Shown in pieces: positions 21,561 through 29,096 of a stretch of 40,140 nt of DNA (its first letter is position 1; every line of letters starts with the position of its first letter). Made by a program: the position numbers and the translations under genes. The DNA is taken from positions 1 to 40,140 of the IMG/VR virus record IMGVR_UViG_3300042934_000548, one strand, 5' to 3'. Origin of the DNA: a virus. The notes below the pieces were generated by a model. That model was given only the letters and a program-made list of their open reading frames with translations. It searched no databases and was not told the origin of the DNA.

Positions 21561-22853
21561 GTGGCTCTGTTCGTCCCGAACCCCGAAGCGGAGTCCGTCG
21601 AGGAGATCATTGAGCAGCTGTCGCTCGAGCTCGCCCGCGCGTACCGCGAGGCTGAGGATGAACTGATCCGTGAGATCGCGGTCCGCGCGGTCCGGGACAT
21701 GGAGATCGCCGCCGGTCTCCCCGTGAACCTGCTCGGCCTCACCCCGGAGGCTCGGCGCCGACAGAACCGGATCCTCGCGGAACTCGCCGGGCACCGTGCG
21801 AAGGCGATCCGGGAACTGCAGGGCATCGCGGTCGCGATGGCCGAACGACTCCGCGTCGCAGATTTGGCCCGCCGCGTCATCGAAGTCGCGGCGACAGAGG
21901 GGGAAGCGGCCGCCGCCGCGATGCTCGGTCTCGCCGGGCGTCAGCCGTCGGCGGTCGTCCCGCTCCCCTTCATCGGCTCCACCACTCAGATCTCCGCGGC
22001 GACGATGAGCGGTGCAGCTGCACAGGCGGTCACCATGGTGGCCCTGAATCTGCAGTCGCGGCTTGAGGTGCTGAATCAGCGCATCACCCGGTACCCGCAG
22101 GACGCGTACCAGCGGATCATCGCGCTGCACTCGCCGAACACGCTCCTCGGGATCACGACATCAAAGGTGCAGCAGGCGGCCGCGGTGCAGCGGTTCCTCG
22201 CCGAGGGCATCCCGTCGTTCATCGACCGGGCTGACCGGCGGTGGACGATCGGTGCGTACGCGGAGATGGCCGGCCGCACGAGTGTGAACCGGGCGTACAA
22301 CGACGCCGGCGTGTGGCGGATGCAGCAGTCGGGCATCGGCCTCGTCACCGTGGTGCGTGGTCTGGACTCCTGCCGGAAGTGCGCCGAGTGGGCCGGGAAG
22401 ATCCTCTCCACGGACGGCACGCCTCCCGGGCCCGTGACTCTGCCGCACGCGACCGATGACGGCACGGTGACGGTGAACGTCGCCGCGACCGTCGACGGCG
22501 CACGCAACGCGGGCTGGGGTCACCCGAACTGCCGGTGCCGGCTCGTCCCGTACCTGCCCGGGCTGACCGTCCCGCAGGACGACACCACGTACGACCCGGC
22601 CGCCGAGAAGGAACGCGCCGAGCAGCGGCGCCTCGAGCGGGAGATCCGCGCGGCGAAGCGTCTTGAGGTGACGGCGATGAACGACGCCGACCGTGCACGC
22701 GCCGCCCGTGAGATCCGGCATGCGCAGGCCGAGATGCGCGGGTTCATCGAGCAGACCGGCCGGCTCCGCCAGTCGTACCGCGAGCAGCTGCACTTCGCCG
22801 ACGGCCGTCGGCGCACTGGACCGTCCATACCCACCACAAGGAGCATCTCGTGA
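21561..22853 (+). CDS. Minor capsid protein (Phage_min_cap2/MuF-like)
   Basis: A 430-residue protein from GTG with GGGGG upstream. The C-terminal half has the diagnostic pattern VVRGLDSCRKCAEWAGKI then NAGWGHPNCRCRLVPYLPG, as in minor capsid protein 2 and MuF proteins that bind the portal inside the prohead. The N-terminal half is helical and the tail (RAAREIRHAQAEMRGFIEQT) coiled-coil. It follows the portal, its usual place. Overlaps the next gene by four bases. Confidence 0.88.
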   Translation: MALFVPNPEAESVEEIIEQLSLELARAYREAEDELIREIAVRAVRDMEIAAGLPVNLLGLTPEARRRQNRILAELAGHRAKAIRELQGIAVAMAERLRVADLARRVIEVAATEGEAAAAAMLGLAGRQPSAVVPLPFIGSTTQISAATMSGAAAQAVTMVALNLQSRLEVLNQRITRYPQDAYQRIIALHSPNTLLGITTSKVQQAAAVQRFLAEGIPSFIDRADRRWTIGAYAEMAGRTSVNRAYNDAGVWRMQQSGIGLVTVVRGLDSCRKCAEWAGKILSTDGTPPGPVTLPHATDDGTVTVNVAATVDGARNAGWGHPNCRCRLVPYLPGLTVPQDDTTYDPAAEKERAEQRRLEREIRAAKRLEVTAMNDADRARAAREIRHAQAEMRGFIEQTGRLRQSYREQLHFADGRRRTGPSIPTTRSIS

Positions 22854-23107
22854 CTCTCGGCTACGTCGTCCTCGCCAAGCGCCCGGACATCCGCAACGAA
22901 GGTGCGTTCACGCTCGACGTCGTGAGCAGCGTGTGGGCCACCGTCGAGCCGTGCGAGAACCACCAGGCGTACTGCCAACTCAAGGCCGAAGCGGAGCCCG
23001 AGCGCTACGGCGACGTGGAGTACGTCATCGCCGAGATGCACCTGTACCGGCCGCCAGCGCCGGGGCTCCCAGTGGGCGCCGAGGCGCTCAACACCGTCGC
23101 GTGCTGA
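22850..23107 (+). CDS. Hypothetical protein in head gene cluster
   Basis: An 85-residue protein from GTG, overlapping the minor capsid gene. Beta-rich start TLGYVVLAKRPDIRNEGAFT, then VWATVEPCENHQAYCQLKA and a Pro-rich C-terminus. No match was recognised; it may be an accessory capsid or a moron-type protein since it interrupts the usual minor-capsid-to-scaffold order. Confidence 0.62.
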   Translation: MTLGYVVLAKRPDIRNEGAFTLDVVSSVWATVEPCENHQAYCQLKAEAEPERYGDVEYVIAEMHLYRPPAPGLPVGAEALNTVAC

Positions 23108-23109
23108 CC

Positions 23110-23475
23110 ATGAGCACCTCCACCGCCGACTACCTGCCGCGCGAGAAGCCGTTCATCTACTTCCACTCCGACGCATCGCCGCTGATGGACGGCTGCGACT
23201 GCGGCGACCGCGAGTGGTGCATCGAGAGCGTGCACGACCGGTCACACCTGCTGCCTGGCGCGTCGGCTGCCTCGCTGGACGAGGCGCTCGTGTACGCGCG
23301 ACTCCTCGCCCGGCGCGCCGAGCTCGGATGGGACATCACCCACCCGATCGGCATCGGTGAGACCAAGTCCATCTGCTGGTGCGGCTGGTCGAAGGTCTGC
23401 GCCGGCTGGCACGGCAACGACATCCTCCGCCACGTCATCGACGCTCATCCTGAGCACCCCGCGGTGCGCGGCTGA
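23110..23475 (+). CDS. Hypothetical Cys-rich protein in head cluster
   Basis: A 121-residue protein. FHSDASPLMDGCDCGDREWC and ICWCGWSKVCAGWHG hold six or more Cys with Trp and His in a pattern like the small zinc proteins of the early region. This is unusual amid capsid genes and suggests a non-structural accessory (moron). Begins two bases after the previous stop; the ribosome site is weak. Confidence 0.62.
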   Translation: MSTSTADYLPREKPFIYFHSDASPLMDGCDCGDREWCIESVHDRSHLLPGASAASLDEALVYARLLARRAELGWDITHPIGIGETKSICWCGWSKVCAGWHGNDILRHVIDAHPEHPAVRG

Positions 23476-23520
23476 CCACAATCTCGGGTGTCAACGCGTA
23501 CCTTTCCGCGAAGGCTGCTC

Positions 23521-23622
23521 ATGACGCCACGCTGCAAGGGGCGAGGCAGACCTGCACCCGATGAGCGGCGGCCCCGAGCCGAGGCGAGGCTGATGTATCG
23601 CCGGCCGCCGCTCCCCAAATGA
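23521..23622 (+). CDS. Possible 33-residue basic peptide
   Basis: ATG with GAAGG about nine bases upstream. MTPRCKGRGRPAPDERRPRA and a Pro/Arg-rich end. Very basic; could be spurious. It is listed only because a plausible ribosome site exists and it lies in an otherwise empty gap. Confidence 0.2.
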   Translation: MTPRCKGRGRPAPDERRPRAEARLMYRRPPLPK

Positions 23623-23765
23623 CCCCCAGAGGTGGGGGACCGCTGACCGGCACTTGCAGAAAGTTGCATACCGAGCGGGCGAGTCGTAGCTGTCGGGTTT
23701 GTGTTCGACAGCCGGCAAGCGGCCTAAGAACGAGGCGACTCTGCGCGCCTACCCCCACCTCTGGG
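23623..23765 (+). ncRNA. Candidate structured RNA in the capsid operon
   Basis: CCCAGAGGTGGGGG (23625-23638) pairs perfectly with CCCCCACCTCTGGG (23752-23765). Inside, CCGCT-GA-CCGGC (23640-23651) pairs with GCCGG-CA-AGCGG (23711-23722), and CTGTCG pairs with CGACAG (23690-23695 / 23706-23711, loop of ten). The 5' arm can instead fold on itself (CCCCCA-GAGG-TGGGGG), so two states are possible. High GC makes chance pairing easier, but a 14-bp perfect closing stem is notable. Confidence 0.4.
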
Positions 23766-23879
23766 CCCCTCAAGCCCCGCGCCGTCGCCGGCCCTGCACG
23801 TCGACGGCGCGGCCCAACACGTCCACCCGCAGGGGGTGGCAACAGATCCCGGCAGGTCCGGGGGAAGAAGGCAACCAGC

Positions 23880-24701
23880 ATGAGCAGTGCTCAGCACCCC
23901 ACGTTCGCCCGCCGCGGTTGCGACGGGCTCGCACAGATCGGCCCGACCCGCTACGACGTCGTCGGCGCCCGGTTCTTCGCGCCGGCCGATGACGCCGCGG
24001 GAGGCGGTGGCGTCACACCACCGGCCGCCCCGCCTGCACCCCCGGCACCGCCCGCCGCGGCACCTCCGGCCCCTCCGGCGGCCGACGCGCCGTGGACGAA
24101 GGAGAACTTCGACCCCGAGCGTGCGTGGCGGCTCACCGAGAACCTCCGCACGGACCTCGCGACCGAGAAGCAGAAGCGCGACGACGCGATCAGCACCGCC
24201 GTGTCGACTGCCGTCGCCGACGCCCAGAAGGCGTGGACTCAGCAGCTCGCGCAGGCACTCGGCGGCCCCGCCGCGCCGGAGACCGACCCGGTCAAGCTCA
24301 ACGAGGCCCTCACGGCACTGCAGACGCAGTCCTCCGAGACCGCCACGAAGCTCACGGCCGCGGAGCAGCAGGTGAAGGCCGGTCAGGTCGCCCTGCAGGT
24401 CGCACTCCACGCCCCCGCGCTCGGCGCGAACACCGGACTCCTGCTCGCCAACGAGCAGTTCAAGACCTCCATCGCCTCGGTAGAGCCGAGCGACGAGGCG
24501 GCCATCAAGGCCGCGATCACCAAGGCGTTGCAGGACAACGCCGCCCTCAAGCAGCCCCCCGCCGCGTCAGGTGCCGGCGATCACACGGGCCCGACCGTTC
24601 AGTCCCTCGAAACCCTTCTGGCCAAGGCCATGAAGGACGGGGACACCGCCGCATCCATCGTCTTGAAGCGTCGCATCGCCGACGCCAAGGCCCAGCACTA
24701 A
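23880..24701 (+). CDS. Scaffolding protein
   Basis: A 273-residue protein. A short conserved-looking start (MSSAQHPTFARRGCDGLAQI) leads to a Pro/Ala low-complexity segment (about 45-70), then long coiled-coil helices (RLTENLRTDLATEKQKRDDA; TALQTQSSETATKLTAAEQQ), and a basic C-terminus (SIVLKRRIADAKAQH) that would bind the capsid protein. Position just before the major capsid gene and helical, charged composition fit scaffolds. No protease catalytic motif was seen. Start chosen for GGGGGAAGAAGG eight bases upstream; an in-frame extension to 23619 looks non-coding. Confidence 0.82.
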   Translation: MSSAQHPTFARRGCDGLAQIGPTRYDVVGARFFAPADDAAGGGGVTPPAAPPAPPAPPAAAPPAPPAADAPWTKENFDPERAWRLTENLRTDLATEKQKRDDAISTAVSTAVADAQKAWTQQLAQALGGPAAPETDPVKLNEALTALQTQSSETATKLTAAEQQVKAGQVALQVALHAPALGANTGLLLANEQFKTSIASVEPSDEAAIKAAITKALQDNAALKQPPAASGAGDHTGPTVQSLETLLAKAMKDGDTAASIVLKRRIADAKAQH

Positions 24702-24710
24702 GGAGTCACC

Positions 24711-25904
24711 ATGGCCGGTATCACCGGACAGGGCACCACCTACAACCTGCCCAACTACGTCGGCGAGCTCTTCCAGATCACTCCGGAAGCCACGCCCCTC
24801 CTCTCCGCCATCGGCGGCCTGACCGGCGGCACGTCGGTCAAGACCACCGAGAAGGAGTGGCAGATCGAAGACCTCCGCGACAACGACCAGAACGTCGCGC
24901 TCGAGGGTGCGAACGCGCCCACCGGGGTCGCACGCGTCCGGTCGAACGTCACGAACGTCGCCGAGATCCACCACTCCGCGGTGGAGACCAGCTACACCAA
25001 GCTGGCTACGCAGAACAAGACCGCCACGGCGGGCGTCGAGGGGTCCAACCCGATCGCGAACGAGCACGACCACCAGGTCATCCTCGAGATCGCGTCGATC
25101 GCGAAGGACATCAACCACGCCTTCTGGAACGGTGAGTACCAGAAGCCGTCCGACAACACGACCGCACGCAAGACCCGCGGTCTGCTGCAGGCGATCTCCA
25201 CGAACCGTGTCATCTACGGCAACGCGGAGATCAGCGCGACGTCGGCGACCGACACGATCACCGGCACCCACTCGCTGCAGGTCGGCGACAAGGTCGTGTT
25301 CACGGCACGTGGCGCGTCGACGGCAGTCGTGATCGGCCGCGTGTACTACGTGCAGGCGATCTCCACGACCGTCTCGTTCAAGGTCGCTGCGACCTCGGGC
25401 GGCGCGGCCATCGCGATCGGCACCGCCACGGGCATCAAGGTCATCCCGATCTCGACCACGGCGCCCACGCTGGACACCTACAACGGCCTGTTCCAGCGGG
25501 CGTACGACAACGGCGGCCTCGGCGACGTGGTGAACGCGACCATCGCGTGCAACTCGTCGCAGAAGCGGAACCTGACCGCCACGTACGCCGCGGCGTACGC
25601 GAAGTCGGACCCGCTCGCCGGCACTCGCAACGTGGGTGGTGTGAACCTCACCACGATCGAGACGGACTTCGGGACGCTCAACATCATGCTCGACCGCCAG
25701 CTGCCGCAGGACGCTCTCGCGATCGTCTCGCTCGAGCAGCTCGAGCCGTTCTTCCTGGAGAACGAGGAGTTCGGCCACTTCTACGAGGAGCCCCTCGCGA
25801 AGGTCGGTTCGGCCAAGCGCTCGCAGCTGTACGGCGAGGTCGGCCTCCAGTACGGCAACGAGAAGGCCCACGCCCAGCTGCGTGGCCTCCCGGTCTTCGT
25901 CTAG
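24711..25904 (+). CDS. Major capsid protein with inserted beta domain
   Basis: A 397-residue protein after AAGGAGTCACC. The start TTYNLPNYVGELFQITPEAT then PLLSAIGG is that of the SU10/DUF5309-like HK97-fold capsid proteins. Residues 168-250 form an insertion: LQVGDKVVFTARGASTAV then RVYYVQAISTTVSFKVAATS and GGAAIAIG, a small beta domain of the kind repeated in phage tail-fibre and decoration proteins. The HK97 core resumes with TLDTYNGLFQRAYDNGG and ends GNEKAHAQLRGLPVF. The domain would project from the capsid surface. Confidence 0.93.
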   Translation: MAGITGQGTTYNLPNYVGELFQITPEATPLLSAIGGLTGGTSVKTTEKEWQIEDLRDNDQNVALEGANAPTGVARVRSNVTNVAEIHHSAVETSYTKLATQNKTATAGVEGSNPIANEHDHQVILEIASIAKDINHAFWNGEYQKPSDNTTARKTRGLLQAISTNRVIYGNAEISATSATDTITGTHSLQVGDKVVFTARGASTAVVIGRVYYVQAISTTVSFKVAATSGGAAIAIGTATGIKVIPISTTAPTLDTYNGLFQRAYDNGGLGDVVNATIACNSSQKRNLTATYAAAYAKSDPLAGTRNVGGVNLTTIETDFGTLNIMLDRQLPQDALAIVSLEQLEPFFLENEEFGHFYEEPLAKVGSAKRSQLYGEVGLQYGNEKAHAQLRGLPVFV

Positions 25905-25913
25905 ACCGTCACC

Positions 25914-25953
25914 GATCCCGGCGCGGTGTGATCCGCTCCACCGCGCCGGGATC
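25914..25953 (+). terminator. Perfect 15-bp hairpin after capsid gene
   Basis: GATCCCGGCGCGGTG and its exact complement flank a ten-base loop, nine bases after the capsid stop. No T-run; the next gene's GAGGAGG follows directly. A partial terminator or 3'-end stabiliser that raises capsid mRNA over downstream tail mRNA is a reasonable reading. Confidence 0.7.
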
Positions 25954-25973
25954 ACCAACACGAGGAGGCTCCG

Positions 25974-26270
25974 ATGGTCCGCATCATCTCGCCGCGCCCA
26001 GTGCCCGGCCGCCGCACGTTCATCGGCGTCGAGTTCGTCGACGGTGTCGCCGAGGTCGGCCCGCTGCATCCCGAGCGGGAGCTCGCGCTCCTGCAGCACG
26101 GCTACACCATCGTGCACACCGACGTCATGGCCGCGGGGTCCTCCACTGGCACCGTCGCGGTCCACTTCGCTGACAGCCTCGCCGACGACCCCCTGGCGCC
26201 GTTCGAGGCGCTTCCCGAGGCGATCGAGGGCGACACCACCCCGAAGGTCTCCCGCCGGAAGAAGGGCTGA
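25974..26270 (+). CDS. Hypothetical head-to-tail region protein
   Basis: A 98-residue protein after GAGGAGGCTCC. Beta-rich start (VRIISPRPVPGRRTFIGVEF), VDGVAEVGPLHPERELALLQ, then an acidic and Lys-rich tail (TTPKVSRRKKG). Small proteins in this place are common and may be minor capsid or head-decoration components. Not recognised. Confidence 0.75.
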   Translation: MVRIISPRPVPGRRTFIGVEFVDGVAEVGPLHPERELALLQHGYTIVHTDVMAAGSSTGTVAVHFADSLADDPLAPFEALPEAIEGDTTPKVSRRKKG

Positions 26271-26273
26271 CCC

Positions 26274-26690
26274 GTGGCTCTGCCGGTGTACGCGAAGGTC
26301 GGCGACCTCAAGAAGTTCCTCGGCGTCGAAGAGCTCGACGCGTCCGACACCGAGGCGAAGGCGGGTCTCCGCCGCGCGTCGAACGAGGTCCGTGGACTCA
26401 CCCGGACCACCGTGTACGAGACGGACGACGACGGACTCCCGACGGATGCAGCGGTCCTCGACGCGTTCAAGGACGCGACGTGCGCGTTCGTGGCGTACTG
26501 GGATGAGACGGGCGACATCACCGGCGGCAACGCGATCGCCGGGCCCGTGAAGATCCTCTCCGTCACCCTGGGCGGCACCGCGACGGGCGGCGCATCATCG
26601 CGCAGCGCCGCAGACGCGCGCCGCGCCGACGAGGCCGTCACCATCCTCCGCAACGCGGGCCTCATCGGTTCCGCGGTCTCGCACACGTAG
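26274..26690 (+). CDS. Head-tail connector (gp6-like adaptor)
   Basis: A 138-residue protein from GTG. The opening VYAKVGDLKKFLGVEELDAS, a helical bundle (ALRRASNEVRGLTRTTVYE-like segment and VLDAFKDATCAFVAYW) and a final helix (SAADARRADEAVTILRNAGL) match the fold of head-tail adaptors such as HK97 gp6 and SPP1 gp15. It should bind beneath the portal. Position after the capsid genes supports it. Confidence 0.8.
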   Translation: MALPVYAKVGDLKKFLGVEELDASDTEAKAGLRRASNEVRGLTRTTVYETDDDGLPTDAAVLDAFKDATCAFVAYWDETGDITGGNAIAGPVKILSVTLGGTATGGASSRSAADARRADEAVTILRNAGLIGSAVSHT

Positions 26691-26699
26691 GAGGACCGG

Positions 26700-27044
26700 A
26701 TGCCGCGTCTCCGCAAGGCTCACCTCCCGCACCGCGTCATCCTCACCCCGATCCTCGACGGCCCCGAGGGCGACATCGAAGGAACCCCGATCCCCGACGT
26801 GCCGGCGTACGTCGAGCAGAAGACGCACCTGCGGGTCGACCGCCGCTCGACGAGCCCCACGAGCGGCCAGGAGATCAAGTCCTCGACCACGGTCGTATTG
26901 CTCCCCGAGCATGATGTCCTCCCCCGGACGAAGGTCACCGTGTGGGCGGGCACCGCACGGGAACGCACCTCCGAGGTCATCGATTCCGCGCTCGGCATGT
27001 ACGACCAGCGGACCCCGAACCACGTCGAGCTCTACCTCGAGTAG
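26700..27044 (+). CDS. Head closure protein
   Basis: A 114-residue beta-rich protein after TAGGAGGACC. HRVILTPILDGPEGDIEGTP, VPAYVEQKTHLRVDRRST, TTVVLLPEHDVLPRTKVTVW and a final VELYLE resemble SPP1 gp16-type stoppers that close the connector and join the tail. Order connector, closure, gp10-like, terminator is standard. Confidence 0.78.
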   Translation: MPRLRKAHLPHRVILTPILDGPEGDIEGTPIPDVPAYVEQKTHLRVDRRSTSPTSGQEIKSSTTVVLLPEHDVLPRTKVTVWAGTARERTSEVIDSALGMYDQRTPNHVELYLE

Positions 27045-27053
27045 GAGGTCACG

Positions 27054-27413
27054 ATGGGCGTTCGCGTTGAGGTGTTCCTGCAGGTGAACGACGCCGGCCC
27101 CGACCTCACGGCACGGCTCGCTGCCGGTGAGACGCTCGCCGCGCAGCGTGGCATGGCGCTCTCGGTCGACCGGTCCCCATGGGACATTGGCACGCTCGCC
27201 GGAGCGCACGCCGTGATCCCGGCCACCGACCCGGAAGAAGGCGCCGCGCTCGTCGTCGATACCCCGTACGCGGCGAAGCTCCACGAGCACCCGGAGTACA
27301 ACTTCTCGACCGACGCGAACCCGAACGCACAGGGGAAGTGGGTCGAGGAAGCAATGGTCGACGCCAAGGACGAGCTCGGCGAGATCATCGCGAAGCAGGT
27401 GCGTGATGCCTGA
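27054..27413 (+). CDS. Head-tail joining protein (HK97 gp10-like)
   Basis: A 119-residue protein after GGAGGTCACG. The stretch ALVVDTPYAAKLHEHPEYNF and then GKWVEEAMVDAKDELGEIIA is characteristic of HK97-gp10/minor-capsid-type tail completion proteins, in which the Thr-Pro-Tyr-Ala segment is conserved. Its end overlaps the next gene by eight bases. Confidence 0.8.
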   Translation: MGVRVEVFLQVNDAGPDLTARLAAGETLAAQRGMALSVDRSPWDIGTLAGAHAVIPATDPEEGAALVVDTPYAAKLHEHPEYNFSTDANPNAQGKWVEEAMVDAKDELGEIIAKQVRDA

Positions 27414-27816
27414 CGCTCCCGAGATCCTCCTGAACCGCGCGATCGCGCAGCTGCTCCACGACGCCGAACTCGCGGTGTACGCGCCGACCGGAGCGGTCCC
27501 CGCGCGCGGCATCCGCCTCGACGGTGTCATGCCGACGATCAACGAGTTCACCCTGCTCACCGCGCTCCGCCCGGTCCCCGAGGGCCGCGCGAACCTCGTC
27601 TACCGAACGCAGATCTACACGCGCCGCACCGGCTCCCCCATCGTCACCCGCCAGTGGGCCGCTGACCTTCGCGCGCTGCTCGACCAGAAGTCGTACACGC
27701 CACAGGTGCTCGGCATCTCGTGGGCGTGGGAAGAATCCGCGCTCGACTTCGACCCCGACACGCAGAGCCGCTCCGCGGTCGCCTGTACCTACTACTTCCG
27801 CGGCCGCCGGCCGTAG
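27406..27816 (+). CDS. Tail terminator protein
   Basis: A 136-residue protein (GTG three bases earlier also possible). Begins with a helix (PEILLNRAIAQLLHDAELAV), then beta strands (TLLTALRPVPEG, NLVYRTQIYTRRTGSP) and a helix (TRQWAADLRALLDQKS), ending CTYYFRGRRP. This alpha/beta layout and position before the major tail protein fit the tail terminator that caps the tail tube. Confidence 0.8.
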   Translation: MPDAPEILLNRAIAQLLHDAELAVYAPTGAVPARGIRLDGVMPTINEFTLLTALRPVPEGRANLVYRTQIYTRRTGSPIVTRQWAADLRALLDQKSYTPQVLGISWAWEESALDFDPDTQSRSAVACTYYFRGRRP

Positions 27817-27859
27817 GAACCCGCCGGAAGCGCCGGCACCCGACCAGAAGGAGGCGGCA

Positions 27860-28615
27860 ATGGCCGACCACACCCTCTATGACACCATGGCGCCCTCCGT
27901 GGGTTCCCTGGCTCTCGCGCACGAGCGACTGATCCGGATGAAGGTCGAAGGGGTCTTCATCAACATCACCGGCGACGTCAACAACCTCGCGCTCAACCCG
28001 ACGCCGATCGAGATGGCTCGTGAGACGTACGGCAACAAGACCAAGACGTCGTCGGACATCACGGGGTACAACTACGCCCCGACGTTCGACGTCGAGGTCA
28101 TCCGCGACCCCGACACGAAGCAGATCGTCGCGTCGCAGGCGTGGTTCAAGGACCTCGTCGCCGCCGCGTTCGCCACGGGCGGCGCGAACGAGCGCGAGTT
28201 CCAGCTGTTCACGGACGCGTTCGACGAGGACATGCCTGTCGTCGAGGGCACGTTCTCGGTCGCGTTCGCCGAAGGCAACACGGGCTTCGCGGACAAGGCG
28301 GTCGTCCGCATCACCCTCAAGAACAAGGGTGACGTCACCGTGCTCACGACGTCGCCGCTCGCCGGCACCGGCGAGCCGATCCTCGAGTCGGCGTCGCCCT
28401 CCGGCGCGGCCGTCGGCGACCTCATCAAGGTGCGCGGCTACGGCCTCAGCAGCATGGTGTCGGCCACGATCGACGGTCAGACGGTCCTCGAGCGGATCGT
28501 CATCGACGCGTACACCGTGGCGCTGCTCGTGCCCGCCTCGGTGACCGGCCCGGCGCCGATCATCATCACCAACAGCGTCGGCGCGTCCGACCCGCTGACC
28601 TACACGGCCGCGTGA
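27860..28615 (+). CDS. Major tail protein with C-terminal IPT/TIG domain
   Basis: A 251-residue tube subunit after AAGGAGGCGGC. The body (FINITGDVNNLALNPTPIEM, KTKTSSDITGYNYAPTFDVE, AVVRITLKNKGDVTV) is the beta-sandwich tube fold. From about residue 172, ILESASPSGAAVGDLIKVRG then TIDGQTVLERIVIDAYTVAL and PIIITNSVGAS is an Ig-like IPT/TIG domain, which would decorate the outside of the tail. Such Ig additions occur in many phage tail proteins. Confidence 0.92.
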   Translation: MADHTLYDTMAPSVGSLALAHERLIRMKVEGVFINITGDVNNLALNPTPIEMARETYGNKTKTSSDITGYNYAPTFDVEVIRDPDTKQIVASQAWFKDLVAAAFATGGANEREFQLFTDAFDEDMPVVEGTFSVAFAEGNTGFADKAVVRITLKNKGDVTVLTTSPLAGTGEPILESASPSGAAVGDLIKVRGYGLSSMVSATIDGQTVLERIVIDAYTVALLVPASVTGPAPIIITNSVGASDPLTYTAA

Positions 28616-28637
28616 CTCAGAGAGTGCAGGGACTCCA

Positions 28638-29096
28638 ATGAGCATCAAGGCATCGAAGGTCGGTCGCGACCTCCACATCGAGATGGAGGGGGTGGACGGC
28701 GCGTTCGTCATCCACCCTCTCCCCGGTCGTGCCGGTGTGCAGATCACCGACACGTACCTCTCCACCTACGGCGGCCAGGCCGTCGACCTGCTCCCCGCGC
28801 TGCAGATGGCCGTCGACGGCGCCCGTCAGAACGCGCTCACCGGCCTGTGGGAGCCGCTCCCCGAGGCGGAGCAGGTCAACTTCAACCGCATCGGGAACGA
28901 GCTCTCTCAGGAGGAGTCCGAGGGCATCATCATGCCCGCGTTCTTCTGGCAGACCGTCCTCGGCATGGATGGCGTGAAGGCGTACATCGAGGGCGGTGAG
29001 GGTCTCGCCGGCACCCTAAAAGCGACGGGGGCGCTGTCCCAGCGTTTGGGGCTCTTGGCCCCGCGGACATCGCCCAAGGCATCCGCGACGGCCTGA
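28638..29096 (+). CDS. Tail assembly chaperone (short form)
   Basis: A 152-residue protein: KASKVGRDLHIEMEGVDGAF, GGQAVDLLPALQMAVDGARQ, then EESEGIIMPAFFWQTVLG. It sits exactly between the major tail and tape measure genes, the place of G-type chaperones. It contains a run AAAA at 29018-29021 in codon AAA where a -1 slip gives the long form. The remaining in-frame tail (LSQRLGLLAPRTSPKASATA) is low in structure. It binds the tape measure during tail assembly and is absent from the virion. Confidence 0.83.
   Translation: MSIKASKVGRDLHIEMEGVDGAFVIHPLPGRAGVQITDTYLSTYGGQAVDLLPALQMAVDGARQNALTGLWEPLPEAEQVNFNRIGNELSQEESEGIIMPAFFWQTVLGMDGVKAYIEGGEGLAGTLKATGALSQRLGLLAPRTSPKASATA

Larger units (their letters stand above)
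23476..23879 (+). other. 404-base gap without a convincing gene
   Basis: The largest non-coding stretch in the late region. It holds a weak 33-codon ORF (23521-23622), nested inverted repeats (23623-23765) and then the scaffold ribosome site GGGGGAAGAAGG. No tRNA cloverleaf could be drawn. Reading frames through it are Arg/Pro-rich and do not look like selected protein. Confidence 0.6.

Noticed and set aside
23640-23765. tRNA-like fold in the late gap
   Set aside because: A stem with a ten-base loop resembles a T arm only superficially; no acceptor, D and anticodon arms of the right sizes or CCA end could be fitted.
23619-23879. In-frame extension of the scaffold gene by 87 residues
   Set aside because: The extension is Arg/Pro/Cys-rich, lies on the nested inverted repeats and lacks a ribosome site, while ATG 23880 has a strong one.
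24567-26165. 532-residue reverse ORF
   Set aside because: Covers the major capsid gene in reverse and crosses the hairpin at 25914; no ribosome site, shadow composition.
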